Part shown: positions 1 to 9,352 of the stretch, in pieces | Numbering within the stretch: position 1 is the stretch's first letter | How the letters are laid out: each line of letters begins with the position of its first letter | Assembly: GCA_016210115.1 (NCBI GenBank) | Contig: JACQUW010000155.1 | Location: 1 to 64,000, forward strand | Source of the DNA: Deltaproteobacteria bacterium | Lineage (GTDB): Bacteria; Desulfobacterota; Binatia; UBA9968 | Length of the DNA stretch: 64,000 nucleotides | Direction of reading: 5' to 3' | The notes under the pieces: model-generated | Told to the model about the DNA's origin: nothing | The model's input: the letters and a program-made list of their open reading frames with translations, nothing else | Database searches by the model: none | Made by a program: the position numbers and the translations under genes

Positions 1-866
1 ATGGACCCGACCTGCCAGTCGCACTTGATCATGTCGGAGCGGTCTTCCTTGGTCCAAACCAAAGAGTAACCGGCGGTGCCGCTGAGCAGCACCAGGTGCG
101 CGCCCGGACCGTGGCGGTGCGCCTTCTTGTACGTGCCCACAGGAAACTCCGAGATGTGGCTTTTCGTGTTGTTATTGGCAATCTCCAGCATGGCGTTGAT
201 GCCGCCGGCGCCGCGCTCTTTCCAGCCATATAACAGCATGTCCGGGGCGTTGGCGATGAAGTTGGACTCCCATATTCGTCGCTTGAAGAGCTTGCCCTTG
301 CCGCTGAAGTAGTCTTCCTCGCCCGAATAGCGGGAGCGGAATACGAAATCGCAGTTGAATATGAAGTGGTTGTCCCCAAAAAGACGCATCATGGGTGGCG
401 CGTTGGTCACGGCGATATAGCGGGCAAGCTCGTCGCCGCTGCCGTTGAAGTTCTGGTACCAAGCGTTGAGGGGAATCGAAAAAAGGCTTCCGGCGTGCCA
501 TTCAAAGCTCTGCTTGCGCTTTTCACCGCCATTTTGCCAAATCGTCGTCGCGCCGCGGCCCGAAACCACATAGATCGTCAGCTCGTACATATGGTGCTCC
601 GGCTCGGACTTGCCCCTTGGCTTGATCTCGACCACGTGACAATCGTTGGGCATGTGACGGTTGGCGATGTGAATGACTGCGCCGTCGCCCCCTTTGCGTC
701 GCCATGGGCCCAGCTCGAGATTCGCTAAGCTTGGAAAGTAGAACTCCTCATAGACTCTCACGCCTTCCTTCTTCAGCCATTCGACGTAAGCATCGATTTT
801 CGTGTAGTCTTTAAGCCCGTCCTTCGGGGTCTCGGCGACTTTCATGTCAGTGCCTGGCATCACCAC
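1..866 (-). CDS. Cupin-domain protein, C-terminus outside window
   Basis: About 288 codons are visible before the gene runs off the left edge. Two cupin-like stretches can be read: an early one with HHMYELTIYVVSGRG, where a histidine pair precedes the beta strand, and a later one with AHRHGPGAHLVLLSG near the edge. This two-barrel layout resembles gentisate 1,2-dioxygenase-like bicupins, but the metal ligands cannot be confirmed without the end of the protein. The start is a choice between GTG at 866 and ATG at 860 or 845. The AGAGGAGG box lies about 9 bases before the GTG, which favours it. It is divergent from the tricarboxylate-type SBP gene on its right. Cytosolic; no signal peptide. Substrate unknown. 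Confidence 0.75.
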   Translation of the reverse strand, partial: MVMPGTDMKVAETPKDGLKDYTKIDAYVEWLKKEGVRVYEEFYFPSLANLELGPWRRKGGDGAVIHIANRHMPNDCHVVEIKPRGKSEPEHHMYELTIYVVSGRGATTIWQNGGEKRKQSFEWHAGSLFSIPLNAWYQNFNGSGDELARYIAVTNAPPMMRLFGDNHFIFNCDFVFRSRYSGEEDYFSGKGKLFKRRIWESNFIANAPDMLLYGWKERGAGGINAMLEIANNNTKSHISEFPVGTYKKAHRHGPGAHLVLLSGTAGYSLVWTKEDRSDMIKCDWQVGS

Positions 867-1147
867 GGTTGAGATCCTCCTCTAATGAGATTGATACAGA
901 TTCGCATTCCAGCGCCGGGCCTCCGCGCGTTTTTGGAGTCCTTGTACGTAAAACACCCACGCCGGAAATACCAGCTTCTGCAATTCTGAGTTTCCGAACG
1001 AAAAATCGAGGCAACGCTACATCATACCCCATCTGATGTCCAGGGAGGTGGAAAATTAAAGAACCTTCCAATACCCACCGAACTGAGCTAATAACGGAGT
1101 TGCCGTCGTAGTCCGCAGGCCAATTAAGGCAAAACAGGAGGTCCCCC

Positions 1148-2233
1148 ATGATTAGGATGCCGTTACCATTCATCGGTTGGCTGGGCCGGTCGTCTGCTCT
1201 GCTCGTTGTCTTACTCTTGCTCATGCTGTCCTTTCCTTCGACCGGAGCTTGCATGGCGAACGCCGGCGAGCCGCCTGCACGCCTTCCCGATAGTTCCGTA
1301 AACCTCTTGGTCGGTTTTCGGCGTGGCGCTGCCTATGATCTCTACGCCCGTTTGACCGCGCGTCACATGCTCCGCTACCTCCCGGGCAGGCCGGCATTCG
1401 TTGTCGAAAACAAACCTGGAAACGCCCTTGAGACCGTTAGGCGCATCTATAGAGCCAATCCGGACGGGACCACGCTCGCCGCGTTGATTCCCGCGCTTTA
1501 CCTGGCGCAGCTTTCCGCCAAAGGCGACCCCGGCTTTGATCTGGCCAGGCTCAGTTGGATCGGCAGCCCGACCAAGTCCCACTACTTGCTTTACATGAGC
1601 ACTAAGGCGCCATTCAAAACCATGCGCGACATTCGGGACTCTTCCACGCCGCCGCTATGCGGGGCGGGAACCGTGACAACCACCGGTTACTATTTGCCGA
1701 AACTATTCGAAGAGATCCTCGGCACAAAGTTCAATATTAAAATGGGCTTTCAGGAAGGCCCGGACACGGACGCTGCGGTAGAGAGAGGCGAAGTTCAATG
1801 CCGGGCCCTCACCATCGACGGTTTTTTTTCTCACGAACCTTACCCGACCTGGATCAAGAACAATGTCGTCCGCATCGTGCTGCAAACCGGCGGCAAGCGG
1901 GACGCGCGATTGCCGAACGTTCCAACGATCCATGAAGTGATGGACGAGTTTAAGACCTCCGCTGCCGACCGTAGTCTGGCGAAGCTGGTCCTCGCTTCCA
2001 GCGACTTCGGGCGCCCCATTGTCGGACCGCCGGGCCTTCCCGTAAGTCAGGTGCAAACGTTCCGTGATGCCTACAACAAAGCGATGAAAGATCCGTCTCT
2101 TCTGCTAGAGGCCAAGAATACGCCTCTGGCAATCAATCCGACCACGGGCCAGGAACTTGAAATGTTGGCAAAGGAAGTTTTATCGCAGCCCAAAGAGATC
2201 GTAGCTCGAATGAATAAGTTGATGGGCAAATAG
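1148..2233 (+). CDS. TctC/Bug-family periplasmic solute-binding protein
   Basis: A 361-residue extracytoplasmic binding protein of the tripartite tricarboxylate transporter (TctC/Bug) family. A hydrophobic export signal covers residues about 12-37. The mature part has family hallmarks: NLLVGFRRGAAYDLYARL near the start, PGRPAFVVENKPG, ANPDGTTLAAL, and a C-terminal GPPGLP before the last helices. Bug proteins bind carboxylates such as citrate or aromatic acids; the ligand cannot be told from sequence. The start is fixed by AGGAGG seven bases before the ATG. No TctA or TctB membrane subunit lies nearby, so it must use a permease elsewhere or act as a sensor. Confidence 0.85.
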   Translation: MIRMPLPFIGWLGRSSALLVVLLLLMLSFPSTGACMANAGEPPARLPDSSVNLLVGFRRGAAYDLYARLTARHMLRYLPGRPAFVVENKPGNALETVRRIYRANPDGTTLAALIPALYLAQLSAKGDPGFDLARLSWIGSPTKSHYLLYMSTKAPFKTMRDIRDSSTPPLCGAGTVTTTGYYLPKLFEEILGTKFNIKMGFQEGPDTDAAVERGEVQCRALTIDGFFSHEPYPTWIKNNVVRIVLQTGGKRDARLPNVPTIHEVMDEFKTSAADRSLAKLVLASSDFGRPIVGPPGLPVSQVQTFRDAYNKAMKDPSLLLEAKNTPLAINPTTGQELEMLAKEVLSQPKEIVARMNKLMGK

Positions 2234-2528
2234 GAAAAAGGCCTTAGCCCGTGAGCGACAGATCAAAGGCTGGAGTCGGAGGAAGAAGGAGGCATTGATG
2301 CGTGGAAATTGGGCTGCGTGTCTCGGTTAGTTAGCACGCCGAGGTCATCCTTCGAGAGTCTCAGAGCTCCCCTGAGTGATGTTCGTCCTTCGACGAGGCT
2401 CAGGACCAACGGGTCGAATGGCTGACCGGTTTGCTGCTACCCACACTGAAGCCGGAAGAGCTAGATTTGATGATGCCGTTGGTTGGGGGAATTTTCCGAA
2501 CCCTTTCCCTTAGTTGGACGCACGATGC
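2234..2528. repeat. Intergenic region with a degenerate interspersed repeat
   Basis: This gap lies between two convergent TctC-type genes. Around 2387-2420 it holds GTCCTTCGACGAGGCTCAGG, a sequence resembling the dispersed intergenic repeat common in soil proteobacterial genomes. Bases 2419-2530 also read as an open frame ending LLLPTLKPEELDLMMPLVGG and then a stop, possibly the end of a lost gene. I cannot name it. No promoter or terminator is convincing. Confidence 0.35.
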
Positions 2529-3617
2529 CTAACGCGCCGGCAGCGGCTCTGGCCCGACCATCTTTTTCATGAGCTCGACAACTTCACCCTCCCGTAGAAG
2601 CTCCCTTAGGGCCTTCTCCTGCGCTTCCCCGCTGAGAGGCGTGGGCTCGGCGCCGACAAGCTTTTTATGTTGCGCGTGAAATTCGGGATCCCGGAAGGTC
2701 TTGCGCATCGCCTCACGTAGAATCCCAACCCGGTCCGCCGGGGTTCCCGGAGGAAGGAAAAACGGCGCGCCCACAAGGCGGAAAGCCCGCTGCATTCCGA
2801 TGAGCTTTCGCTCCCTGTCGGATTTAGCGAACGTTTCCAGATCGAGGAGGTGGGGGAACTGCGGATGCTTTTCGCCCTTCGGGACCTCGATCACTGCATG
2901 GAAGTCCACCAGATCCTTTTCGATCCAATCCCGATTCCGCGTCAGGAGCGTGGCAATGAGAGTCGTCCTGGTATCGACTTCTCCTTGGATAAAGGCGAGA
3001 TCGGCCTCCTGGCCCGAATAACCGACAACAAACCTTGGCTCTTTCAGACCCAGGACGTAGGCAAAAATCCTCGCTTCATTGTACGTGGTGAACCCCACGG
3101 ATTCGCCTCCGATTCTGATCCCGGTGGCGGCCCGGAGTTTTTCCAGACTGCTAAAACCGGCGGCCTTTCTGGTTAAAAACAGGGGGTGCGCAACGCTATA
3201 GGTGGATCCAAGATAGATAAACCTTTGCAGGTCGTACTTAGTGCCGACCTCCCCCAGGACCCCGCTCGCGATGATACCGCCCGGTCCGGCCCCGATGGTC
3301 AGCCCATCCGGCCTGGCGGATCCGTAGATGTGATTTGCGAGCTTTCGACCTCCGCCGCCCGGCATATACTCAGGGACGATGGATGGATTCCCGGGAATGT
3401 ATTTCTGAAGAAAAGGCATGACGGATCTCACGTACATATCTCCCGTCCCGCCCGCGCTCCGGCCCTGGATGATCGTGATCGTTTTACCCTGGTAAAAATG
3501 AGCTTGTGCGGAAGCGATTCCCGGAAAGAGAAAAAAGAGAACCCCGATGCAAAACAGGAAACGCGGCAACAGCCTTTGCGTCTCCTCGACTTCGTCATTA
3601 CTCAAAATAAGTGTCAT
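2529..3617 (-). CDS. TctC/Bug-like solute-binding protein
   Basis: A 362-residue exported binding protein related to the TctC/Bug family. The signal segment is at about residues 18-38 and ends in ASA. Family features include FYQGKTITIIQGRSAGGTGD at the start of the mature protein, YIPGNPSIVPEYMPGGGG, and LPPGTPADRVGILREAMRKT near the C-terminus. The start is supported by AAGGAG eight bases before the ATG. That ribosome site lies inside the end of the truncated SBP gene just upstream, so the two genes were brought together by a deletion. No membrane partners are present. Confidence 0.8.
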   Translation of the reverse strand: MTLILSNDEVEETQRLLPRFLFCIGVLFFLFPGIASAQAHFYQGKTITIIQGRSAGGTGDMYVRSVMPFLQKYIPGNPSIVPEYMPGGGGRKLANHIYGSARPDGLTIGAGPGGIIASGVLGEVGTKYDLQRFIYLGSTYSVAHPLFLTRKAAGFSSLEKLRAATGIRIGGESVGFTTYNEARIFAYVLGLKEPRFVVGYSGQEADLAFIQGEVDTRTTLIATLLTRNRDWIEKDLVDFHAVIEVPKGEKHPQFPHLLDLETFAKSDRERKLIGMQRAFRLVGAPFFLPPGTPADRVGILREAMRKTFRDPEFHAQHKKLVGAEPTPLSGEAQEKALRELLREGEVVELMKKMVGPEPLPAR

Positions 3618-3621
3618 AGAT

Positions 3622-3969
3622 CTATCTCCTTAACCACGTCCGCGGTTGCGGAACAGGTTCAATAGACGCGCCCTTCAAAGCCGCCCCGATGACGGCGCTG
3701 GTTGCGGCCAATCCCGCGTGGAGGTCGCCGCCCAAGAGCGCCTGCACCACAATCGGTCCACTGGAGATAAAAATAAGATCGGCGTCTATTCCATGCCGCT
3801 CGAATGCTCCAACTTCCTTGGCCATCCAAAGGCCGTGCATCATCGGGCTGATCGACGAATAGCCGAAAGCGATATTTTTAACTTCGGCTGCCGCGACAGG
3901 AGAGCCCAGGAACATGAGCGCCGACAAGAGGACGATCGCATCGCTTATTCCCGCTTTGAGACGTTTCAT
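3622..3969 (-). pseudogene. Truncated NMT1-type SBP (N-terminal third only)
   Basis: The frame gives 115 residues: a signal peptide (about 1-28), then the start of an NMT1/SsuA-like binding fold (KNIAFGYSSISPMMHGLWMAKEVGAF, then SSGPIVVQALLGGDLHAG). Full family members have about 320-340 residues. The last ten or so residues are translated from the leader and ribosome site of the next gene, so the missing two thirds were deleted rather than merely stopped. The upstream leader (about 3943-4000) is nearly the same as that of another broken SBP at 13297-13510. It may still make a short secreted peptide, but it is almost certainly not a working binding protein. Confidence 0.8.
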
Positions 3970-4054
3970 ATCAGCCCCTTTTTCTGAGGGTCTTATGTAT
4001 CATGGATTCGCGCAGAATCGACCCGTACCACTCAAGCTGTGCGGGATCGTGCCG

Positions 4055-5389
4055 TCATGCAGTTATCTCCTGCCGGGTCCGGGTGCAGATATTCAAAGCA
4101 ACCGCCACGTAGATCTTCGCCGCGGATACCAGATCTTCTATGCTCAAGCGTTCACCTTCATTCTGCAGCTCTTCGGCGCCGGGCGGCACTTTGCCTCCTG
4201 AGGGACCACATTTGACCGCCGGGATACCGTGCCAGCGAAAAACGTTCGTGTCATTATAAGCGGTCCCTTGTCCAAGAGGAAACTTTTCCTGCTTTTTTCC
4301 CAGCACCAGCTCTTGTGCTTTCAGGCAGGTCTGAACAAGATAGTGATCGGACGGCGTAGAGGTGGATGGTACATTTGAGCCAAACACTTCAATGTCGTAC
4401 TTCAGCTGGGGGTCCTGGCCGGCGAGTTTCTTTAATTCCGCCGCAAGCTCATCGATCGTCTCGCTCGGGTTCATGGCCGGCGTCAGGCGCAAATCAAGAT
4501 AAAGATTGCAGATGCCCGAAGCGTAGGAGGGCTTGAAAGGCCATCCTCCCTCGATGGCGCCGATATTCACATGGGGTTCAATGATTCCCATTCCCGAGTC
4601 GTAACGGTTCTTCTCAGCGTACTCCGCGTCCCAGTCTTGGAGTCTCTTCACGATGGCATACGCCTTTTCGATAGCGTTGACGCCCCTGTATTCGGGCCCC
4701 CTTCGAGCCGTGTATTCGGCTTTTCCCTTCACGGTTATCTTTACAAAGAAATATCCCGCTTGAGCATTGATCACGTAACAGCCGCTCGGCTCGCACACCA
4801 CGGCATAATCAGGGACGGGGCCGCGGCTCATTAGGTGCTTTGTGCCGAAGCCGCCGCCCTCATATTGGGCCCCACGATAGGAGCGTATGGCGCCTTCGAC
4901 GGGGCTTTTCTCACTTTCCCCGGCCACCCCGGCGATGATGACGTCTCCTTTCAATTTCACGCCCGACTGCAAAAGAGCATCCAGGGCTGTAACCGCGGCG
5001 GCGACTCCTCCCTTCATGTTGTTGGCGCCCAGACCGAAAATAAACCCGCTTTTCATGTATGACTTGGGTTTGTAGCCCGGCGCAATCGGCCCGCCCAGAG
5101 CCGCATAATCCTCCTCTTCGCTTCCCGACCTCCCGGTATCCAGGTGCCCGTTGAACATTAGAGTGGGGCCCTCACCCGAGCCTCTAATGATGCCGATGGC
5201 GTTGGCTCTGGTTTCGGTTATCGGTTGAAGTCTCGCTTCGAGACCTATCTTCTTCATGTGACTCACCAGAAACTCGGCGCATTCCCTCTCGTCCCCCGTG
5301 TTACTGGGGATATCCACAAGCGCGCGAGCGAGCTTGACTGCCCTTTCCTGATTCACCTGTGACATAGCCGTGTTTATCAGATCTTGCAT
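4055..5389 (-). CDS. M20-family amidohydrolase/peptidase with altered metal site
   Basis: A 444-residue member of the ArgE/DapE/ACY1 group, which cleaves N-acyl or peptide bonds using a two-metal site. The first metal motif NGHLDT is present (His82, Asp84). The bridging-metal motif, usually ending D-M-K-G-G, reads GANNMKGG, with Asn124 in place of Asp. The catalytic motif reads AGESEK, with one Glu (158) but Ser in place of the second. A dimerisation-type insert and a C-terminal GTAYNDTNVFRWHGIPAVKCGPS follow. The fold is therefore clear but the metal chemistry may differ. It is cytosolic and sits after the two ThDP-enzyme genes and two SBP genes on the same strand. Substrate unknown. Confidence 0.8.
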   Translation of the reverse strand: MQDLINTAMSQVNQERAVKLARALVDIPSNTGDERECAEFLVSHMKKIGLEARLQPITETRANAIGIIRGSGEGPTLMFNGHLDTGRSGSEEEDYAALGGPIAPGYKPKSYMKSGFIFGLGANNMKGGVAAAVTALDALLQSGVKLKGDVIIAGVAGESEKSPVEGAIRSYRGAQYEGGGFGTKHLMSRGPVPDYAVVCEPSGCYVINAQAGYFFVKITVKGKAEYTARRGPEYRGVNAIEKAYAIVKRLQDWDAEYAEKNRYDSGMGIIEPHVNIGAIEGGWPFKPSYASGICNLYLDLRLTPAMNPSETIDELAAELKKLAGQDPQLKYDIEVFGSNVPSTSTPSDHYLVQTCLKAQELVLGKKQEKFPLGQGTAYNDTNVFRWHGIPAVKCGPSGGKVPPGAEELQNEGERLSIEDLVSAAKIYVAVALNICTRTRQEITA

Positions 5390-5563
5390 AGGACACCTCG
5401 TTTGTCAGCTAGACAATAGTACGAAATCGCTTTTGAGACTTAGCCGCCGCGAACTCGAGCTGGGAAGCCCCTCTCGAATCGTCTTCGGACATGACTCGTG
5501 TCGCACGTGTTGTCCGTTGGAACGACTATGGAGCAGCTTTCCTCATTTCAGCTTATCTCGCTC

Positions 5564-6202
5564 TTACGAGGCTCCCCTCTTTAATATTCTAATGTTCTCG
5601 AGACGCTCGACGTGTCGCACGAACGAATACTTGTTTTCCCTCGTGTCCTGTCCCGGGCCTCTATCCTCCCGAAAAACCTTGGACTCCCGCAAATCCACCT
5701 GGTCTACCTTCGCTACGATGAATGAGGGACCATCGCCTTTGAGCGCCTTCTCCACAGCGGTTTTAAAGTCAGCTTCGCTCCTGACGGTAGTTGCCTCGAT
5801 GATCCCGCAGCCCCTGGCTACAGCCTCCAGGTCCATGTTTCCAGCGGTTGCTGTTGGCATCCCCGGCTTTCCTTTGCCCGGACCCCCGGATAAATAATTC
5901 CCATTGTCGAAAACGACGATGGTTAAATTACGCGGCTTTTCATTCCCAACCGTTCCCAAACCACACAGATTAAGGATCAGGTTTCCATCGGAATCCAACG
6001 CTATCACCTTCCTATGCGGAAGAGCGAGGGCGAGTCCAAGAGCCGTCGGCGTGCACATTCCCAAACTAAGCGATGTCAAACTGGTGCTGCCTCGCCCCGT
6101 CTGTTCCCAAAGATTCGATGTGGCGCCGATCGGTGTCAGCACCAACATATCGTCAGTGACCATGGACGCGAAGATTTTTATAAGTTCTGACCTCTTTACC
6201 AT
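5564..6202 (-). CDS. ThDP-dependent decarboxylase beta subunit (ComE-like)
   Basis: A 212-residue protein resembling the ThDP-binding half of sulfopyruvate decarboxylase (ComE) or phosphonopyruvate decarboxylase. The ThDP/Mg motif is visible as ALDSDGNLILNLCGLGTVGN followed by FDNGNYLSGG, the expected spacing for the diphosphate site. It overlaps the alpha-subunit gene by a few bases, so the two are translationally coupled and probably form one enzyme split into two chains. The expected reaction is non-oxidative decarboxylation of a 2-oxo acid. The actual substrate is unknown; no sulfonate or phosphonate genes are nearby. Confidence 0.75.
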   Translation of the reverse strand: MVKRSELIKIFASMVTDDMLVLTPIGATSNLWEQTGRGSTSLTSLSLGMCTPTALGLALALPHRKVIALDSDGNLILNLCGLGTVGNEKPRNLTIVVFDNGNYLSGGPGKGKPGMPTATAGNMDLEAVARGCGIIEATTVRSEADFKTAVEKALKGDGPSFIVAKVDQVDLRESKVFREDRGPGQDTRENKYSFVRHVERLENIRILKRGAS

Positions 6203-6690
6203 AACGCCTCTCCTGTTATCAGCACGGCCACTGGCTTAAGCCATGTCTCTGTGCATTCCTGACACCCTACAATCGTTTTCTTTATCTCCGCCGGCTGCCT
6301 TACAACCTCGTAGGGTATATCCATCGTCTTGAGCATCGGCTCTGTAACCTTTTTGTAAATACCCATCCAACGCGGGTCTCCCAGATCGCCGCGATAAGGG
6401 ATAACCATGAGTAAAGGCACCTCCTTAAGATGTAAACGCGCGAGTGAAAACGTCGCCACCAAGAGGCCAGAGGTTGCGATCAGCAAAACCGGCTTCTTGC
6501 CGCCAAACCATGCCCCCATGGCCACTGCCGGCCCTTCTCCCTCGTTTCCTACTCCCACGTACTTAAAGAATGGGTCTTGAGTTATCAGCTCATAAACCTC
6601 ATAGAACTGTGAGTCAGGGAGTCCGACAGCAAAGTTCACGCCGGCTTCCTTGAGGCCATCAACGACCGCGCGGGCCTTTTCTATCTCCAT
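6196..6690 (-). CDS. ThDP-dependent decarboxylase alpha subunit (ComD-like)
   Basis: A 164-residue protein matching the pyrimidine-binding half of sulfopyruvate/phosphonopyruvate decarboxylases. The cofactor-activating glutamate region is present as VGNEGEGPAVAMGAWFGG. The start was set at the ATG preceded by AAAGGAGAGG; a longer in-frame start at 6726 lacks a ribosome site. It precedes and overlaps the beta-subunit gene. Together with the upstream SBP gene and the downstream M20 hydrolase this suggests one leftward operon for uptake and breakdown of an acid or amide. Confidence 0.75.
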   Translation of the reverse strand: MEIEKARAVVDGLKEAGVNFAVGLPDSQFYEVYELITQDPFFKYVGVGNEGEGPAVAMGAWFGGKKPVLLIATSGLLVATFSLARLHLKEVPLLMVIPYRGDLGDPRWMGIYKKVTEPMLKTMDIPYEVVRQPAEIKKTIVGCQECTETWLKPVAVLITGEALW

Positions 6691-6739
6691 ATACCTCTCC
6701 TTTTGTATGATTTCGGTTGCCAACAACCGCAGGTGCGTA

Positions 6740-7726
6740 TTAACGCGCTTTGATTCCTATCTCCTGGTTTACTTCCCGTTGGAGTGAAAAGTCAAAGGCC
6801 TGGGAGATCGGAACGGGTTCTTTCAATTTCAACCGCTCAGCATCGCTCTTGAGATAGTCCAAGGCTTCCTTTTCAGATACGATTCCATTCTGCGTAAAAG
6901 CCTTTTTGGAAAGCAGGTAGGTCTCTCTAGCCGTTTGCTGATCAACATGCAAGATTCTTGAAATCACCTCGATCGGTGCCTGAGGGTTTTCGTGGAACAA
7001 GCGACTCGCCCTTGCCCTAGCCCGTAAAATAGCCTGGATGGATCTTCGCCGCTCCACAAGCGCCCTCTCAGGAACAGCAACGCCGTTTTGAATCGTGGGA
7101 TAGTCCTCCATGACGCTCGACAGGATATTCATTTTGAACCGGTCCCGTGCCACGATCACGGTAGGAGGAGACAGCGCAGCCGCCTGAATGGAGTTGCTCG
7201 CCAACGCCTGAAGCTGGGTCGGGACATCCCCGGCCAAGATTGTAGTCACCTCGGTATCCGGATCGACTCCTCCCTTACGCAGCATGTGTCTTAACGCGGT
7301 GTGCTGCGCGCCTCCAATGCTGACAACGCCCAAAACCCTCCCTTTGAGTTCCGAGGTGTTTTTAAATTCCGGCCGCGCGACAAGCCAAAAAAGCGGCCGA
7401 TAAAGGGTTACGGCTAAGACCTTTATTGGAGCGCCTTTCTGGATTGCGCTGATCGCGCTCGTGATAGATCCCAATACATCCACATCTCCTGCAAGTGTGG
7501 CCGCAATGGCCACGCTTGCTCTAATCTGAACTAGCCTCACATCAAGATTTTCAGCCTTGAAATAGCCAAAATGCTCCGCCAAGAAGTAATCAATAGGCGC
7601 AATGCTCCGGCTCGAGTACGCGACAGTTAATCTTGGGGATTCCTGTGATTCGCTGGTTTCTGGGACGCCGAACAACGAGAGGAAGAGCAAGAGGGATGCA
7701 AAAATTACGAACGGATGATATGACAT
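6740..7726 (-). CDS. NMT1-type ABC solute-binding protein
   Basis: A 328-residue exported protein of the NMT1/SsuA-like class II binding fold. A signal peptide covers about residues 1-27. Recognisable parts are PRLTVAYSSRSIAPIDYFLA, a GYFKAENLDV strand-turn, and ELKGRVLGVVSIGGAQHTAL, the segment that binds ligand in this family. Relatives serve nitrate, sulfonate, taurine or thiamine-precursor uptake; the ligand is not readable. It lies directly upstream of the ComD/ComE-like pair on the same strand, so it may deliver the substrate of that enzyme. No ABC permease or ATPase gene is near. Confidence 0.85.
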   Translation of the reverse strand: MSYHPFVIFASLLLFLSLFGVPETSESQESPRLTVAYSSRSIAPIDYFLAEHFGYFKAENLDVRLVQIRASVAIAATLAGDVDVLGSITSAISAIQKGAPIKVLAVTLYRPLFWLVARPEFKNTSELKGRVLGVVSIGGAQHTALRHMLRKGGVDPDTEVTTILAGDVPTQLQALASNSIQAAALSPPTVIVARDRFKMNILSSVMEDYPTIQNGVAVPERALVERRRSIQAILRARARASRLFHENPQAPIEVISRILHVDQQTARETYLLSKKAFTQNGIVSEKEALDYLKSDAERLKLKEPVPISQAFDFSLQREVNQEIGIKAR

Positions 7727-7920
7727 TTTTCCATCACCTTTCTCTCATCAGAATTCTGGCTTCCGGTTTAGACGCCGCAACTCCGGCGAGCTATCCCGGA
7801 GAGCATGGACCAGCCGATCAAGAGGGTGGATCAACACTATTCGACATTCGAGATGTGCCGCTGTCTCAAGATTTGAGCGGTTCCTACTCACATTGATGCC
7901 GCTACCCTTCAGACGTTCTC

Positions 7921-8910
7921 TCAGGGCCAGGAGAGTTCTTTTCGAACCTCTCTCAGCAGGCGAAAATCAACGACTTCGCCGGGCGAAATATCTTTTTCAA
8001 TTTTTCCGGTAATCTTTGCGAACTCCATGCTGAGGAGAATTCCCTTGTCGCTGACCTCTCCATTTCGGCTGTAAGACTTCATGGCCAGGTCATAGGCCGC
8101 TGAGGCAATTTCTCTATCTATCCGTAACCAGCTCTGGATTACATCGACGGTCCCTGCTTTATTTTCTTGCACATACCGGATCCCCTTCAATCCAGCGCGC
8201 AGGACCCTTCTTAGCTGCTGCGGATTATCCTTGGTCTTAGTGAGGGTTGTCGCGAGCCCGGCAAATGGAAGACCCTCAATAACATCCGCCGCCGCGACAA
8301 TCATTCTGAGGCCTTCCTTCTCTCCTTGAATCACTCCTTGCGACCCCAACAACGCGGCCTGGATGAGCCCGCTTCCGAGCGCCTGTAATCTTAGCCCTTC
8401 ATCACCCACAGCCCTGATCGTTACGTCCTTATCGGGGTCCAATCCTACGGCCTTGAGGACGCGTAGGGTAAGAAAATGAGTCGCGGTCCCCAGCGCGCTG
8501 ATCCCGACGACTCGTCCTTTGAGGTCCTTGGCAGTCCTGATTCCTTTGGCTCCGAGCAGGAAATCCGTTGGCTTGTCCGAGAATACTTGAACAATCACCA
8601 GGGGCGCGCCACGCATTCTGGCGCCAATGCTACTCCCGAGGGCGGTGGTGAAGTCGAGGCTGCCAATCGTCAGGCCCGGGACCGCAACGGCTGGTCTAAC
8701 CTGAACAAGCTCGGGCTGGATGTTTTCTGGGTCGAAGAATCCTTTCCTTTGCGCCACCACAAGAGGCAAATAACTGGCGGACGGACTGGGGTAGGCAAAA
8801 ACGATTGTTTCCGTAGCGGCAGATCGCGGCAAGAGAAAAGAAGGGGAGCAAACAAGCGGCAGGAGCAAAGCGCTGCGGACAAAAACTCTCTTATAGTGCT
8901 TCAGAAACAT
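7921..8910 (-). CDS. NMT1-type ABC solute-binding protein
   Basis: A 329-residue paralogue of the SBP just to its left. A signal peptide covers about residues 1-32 and the mature chain begins TETIVFAYPSPSASYLPLVVAQ. The ligand-binding loop segment is DLKGRVVGISALGTATHFLTL, and the second lobe ends KDISPGEVVDFRLLREVRK, very like the neighbour (EPVPISQAFDFSLQREVNQ). The shared C-terminal pattern shows that the two arose by tandem duplication and then diverged. The ribosome site is AAGGAGG before the ATG. There is no transporter membrane component. Confidence 0.85.
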   Translation of the reverse strand: MFLKHYKRVFVRSALLLPLVCSPSFLLPRSAATETIVFAYPSPSASYLPLVVAQRKGFFDPENIQPELVQVRPAVAVPGLTIGSLDFTTALGSSIGARMRGAPLVIVQVFSDKPTDFLLGAKGIRTAKDLKGRVVGISALGTATHFLTLRVLKAVGLDPDKDVTIRAVGDEGLRLQALGSGLIQAALLGSQGVIQGEKEGLRMIVAAADVIEGLPFAGLATTLTKTKDNPQQLRRVLRAGLKGIRYVQENKAGTVDVIQSWLRIDREIASAAYDLAMKSYSRNGEVSDKGILLSMEFAKITGKIEKDISPGEVVDFRLLREVRKELSWP

Positions 8911-9352
8911 GTTACCTCCTTCACGATCCTGAGATGCCGCACCTTTTACTGTCTCGCCTCTGGGAGAGGGGGTAACCCTCGCCTTTGGGTGACGCGTTCA
9001 AGGTTAATGGTCCGGTCGCTCCCCCAGCTGAAGATGGGGGCTTAGAGGAAACGGTTGAACGAATTCGATGCCACGGTCAGTTCTCGCTGCGTGTTTTAAA
9101 CTCTAACATTTCGGTCCTGAAGCATCAACGCGGAAAGTTGCGGATGCACATCACCTGTTTGCAGAAACTCGCAGGCGATTACTTTATGTCCATACCTTAA
9201 TGCGGCTTATTCTCTGCGAAGCGCTTTTGAATATTTATGATCGGGGATAAATCCTTTCGATCAAGATTGTCGAGAGATCCAGGCCCTGCTAGATTCTGCA
9301 GTTCTCCCCACTTAAATCCACTCAAAAGCAGTCCCTTTCGCGATTTGAGGTT
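8911..9352. other. Intergenic region, no gene seen
   Basis: About 440 bases between an SBP gene and the MFS gene, both read leftward. I find no open frame with coding character, no tRNA fold and no clear terminator. A weak six-base stem (CCCCCA/TGGGGG) lies near 9018-9040, and CTCTGGGAGAGGGGGT near 8965 resembles the dispersed CCCTCTCCC hairpin repeat seen better at 48044. Confidence 0.4.

Noticed and set aside
847-1254. 135-codon minus-strand frame
   Set aside because: It overlaps the signal region of the TctC-type gene antisense and the start of the cupin gene, with no domain and no ribosome site.
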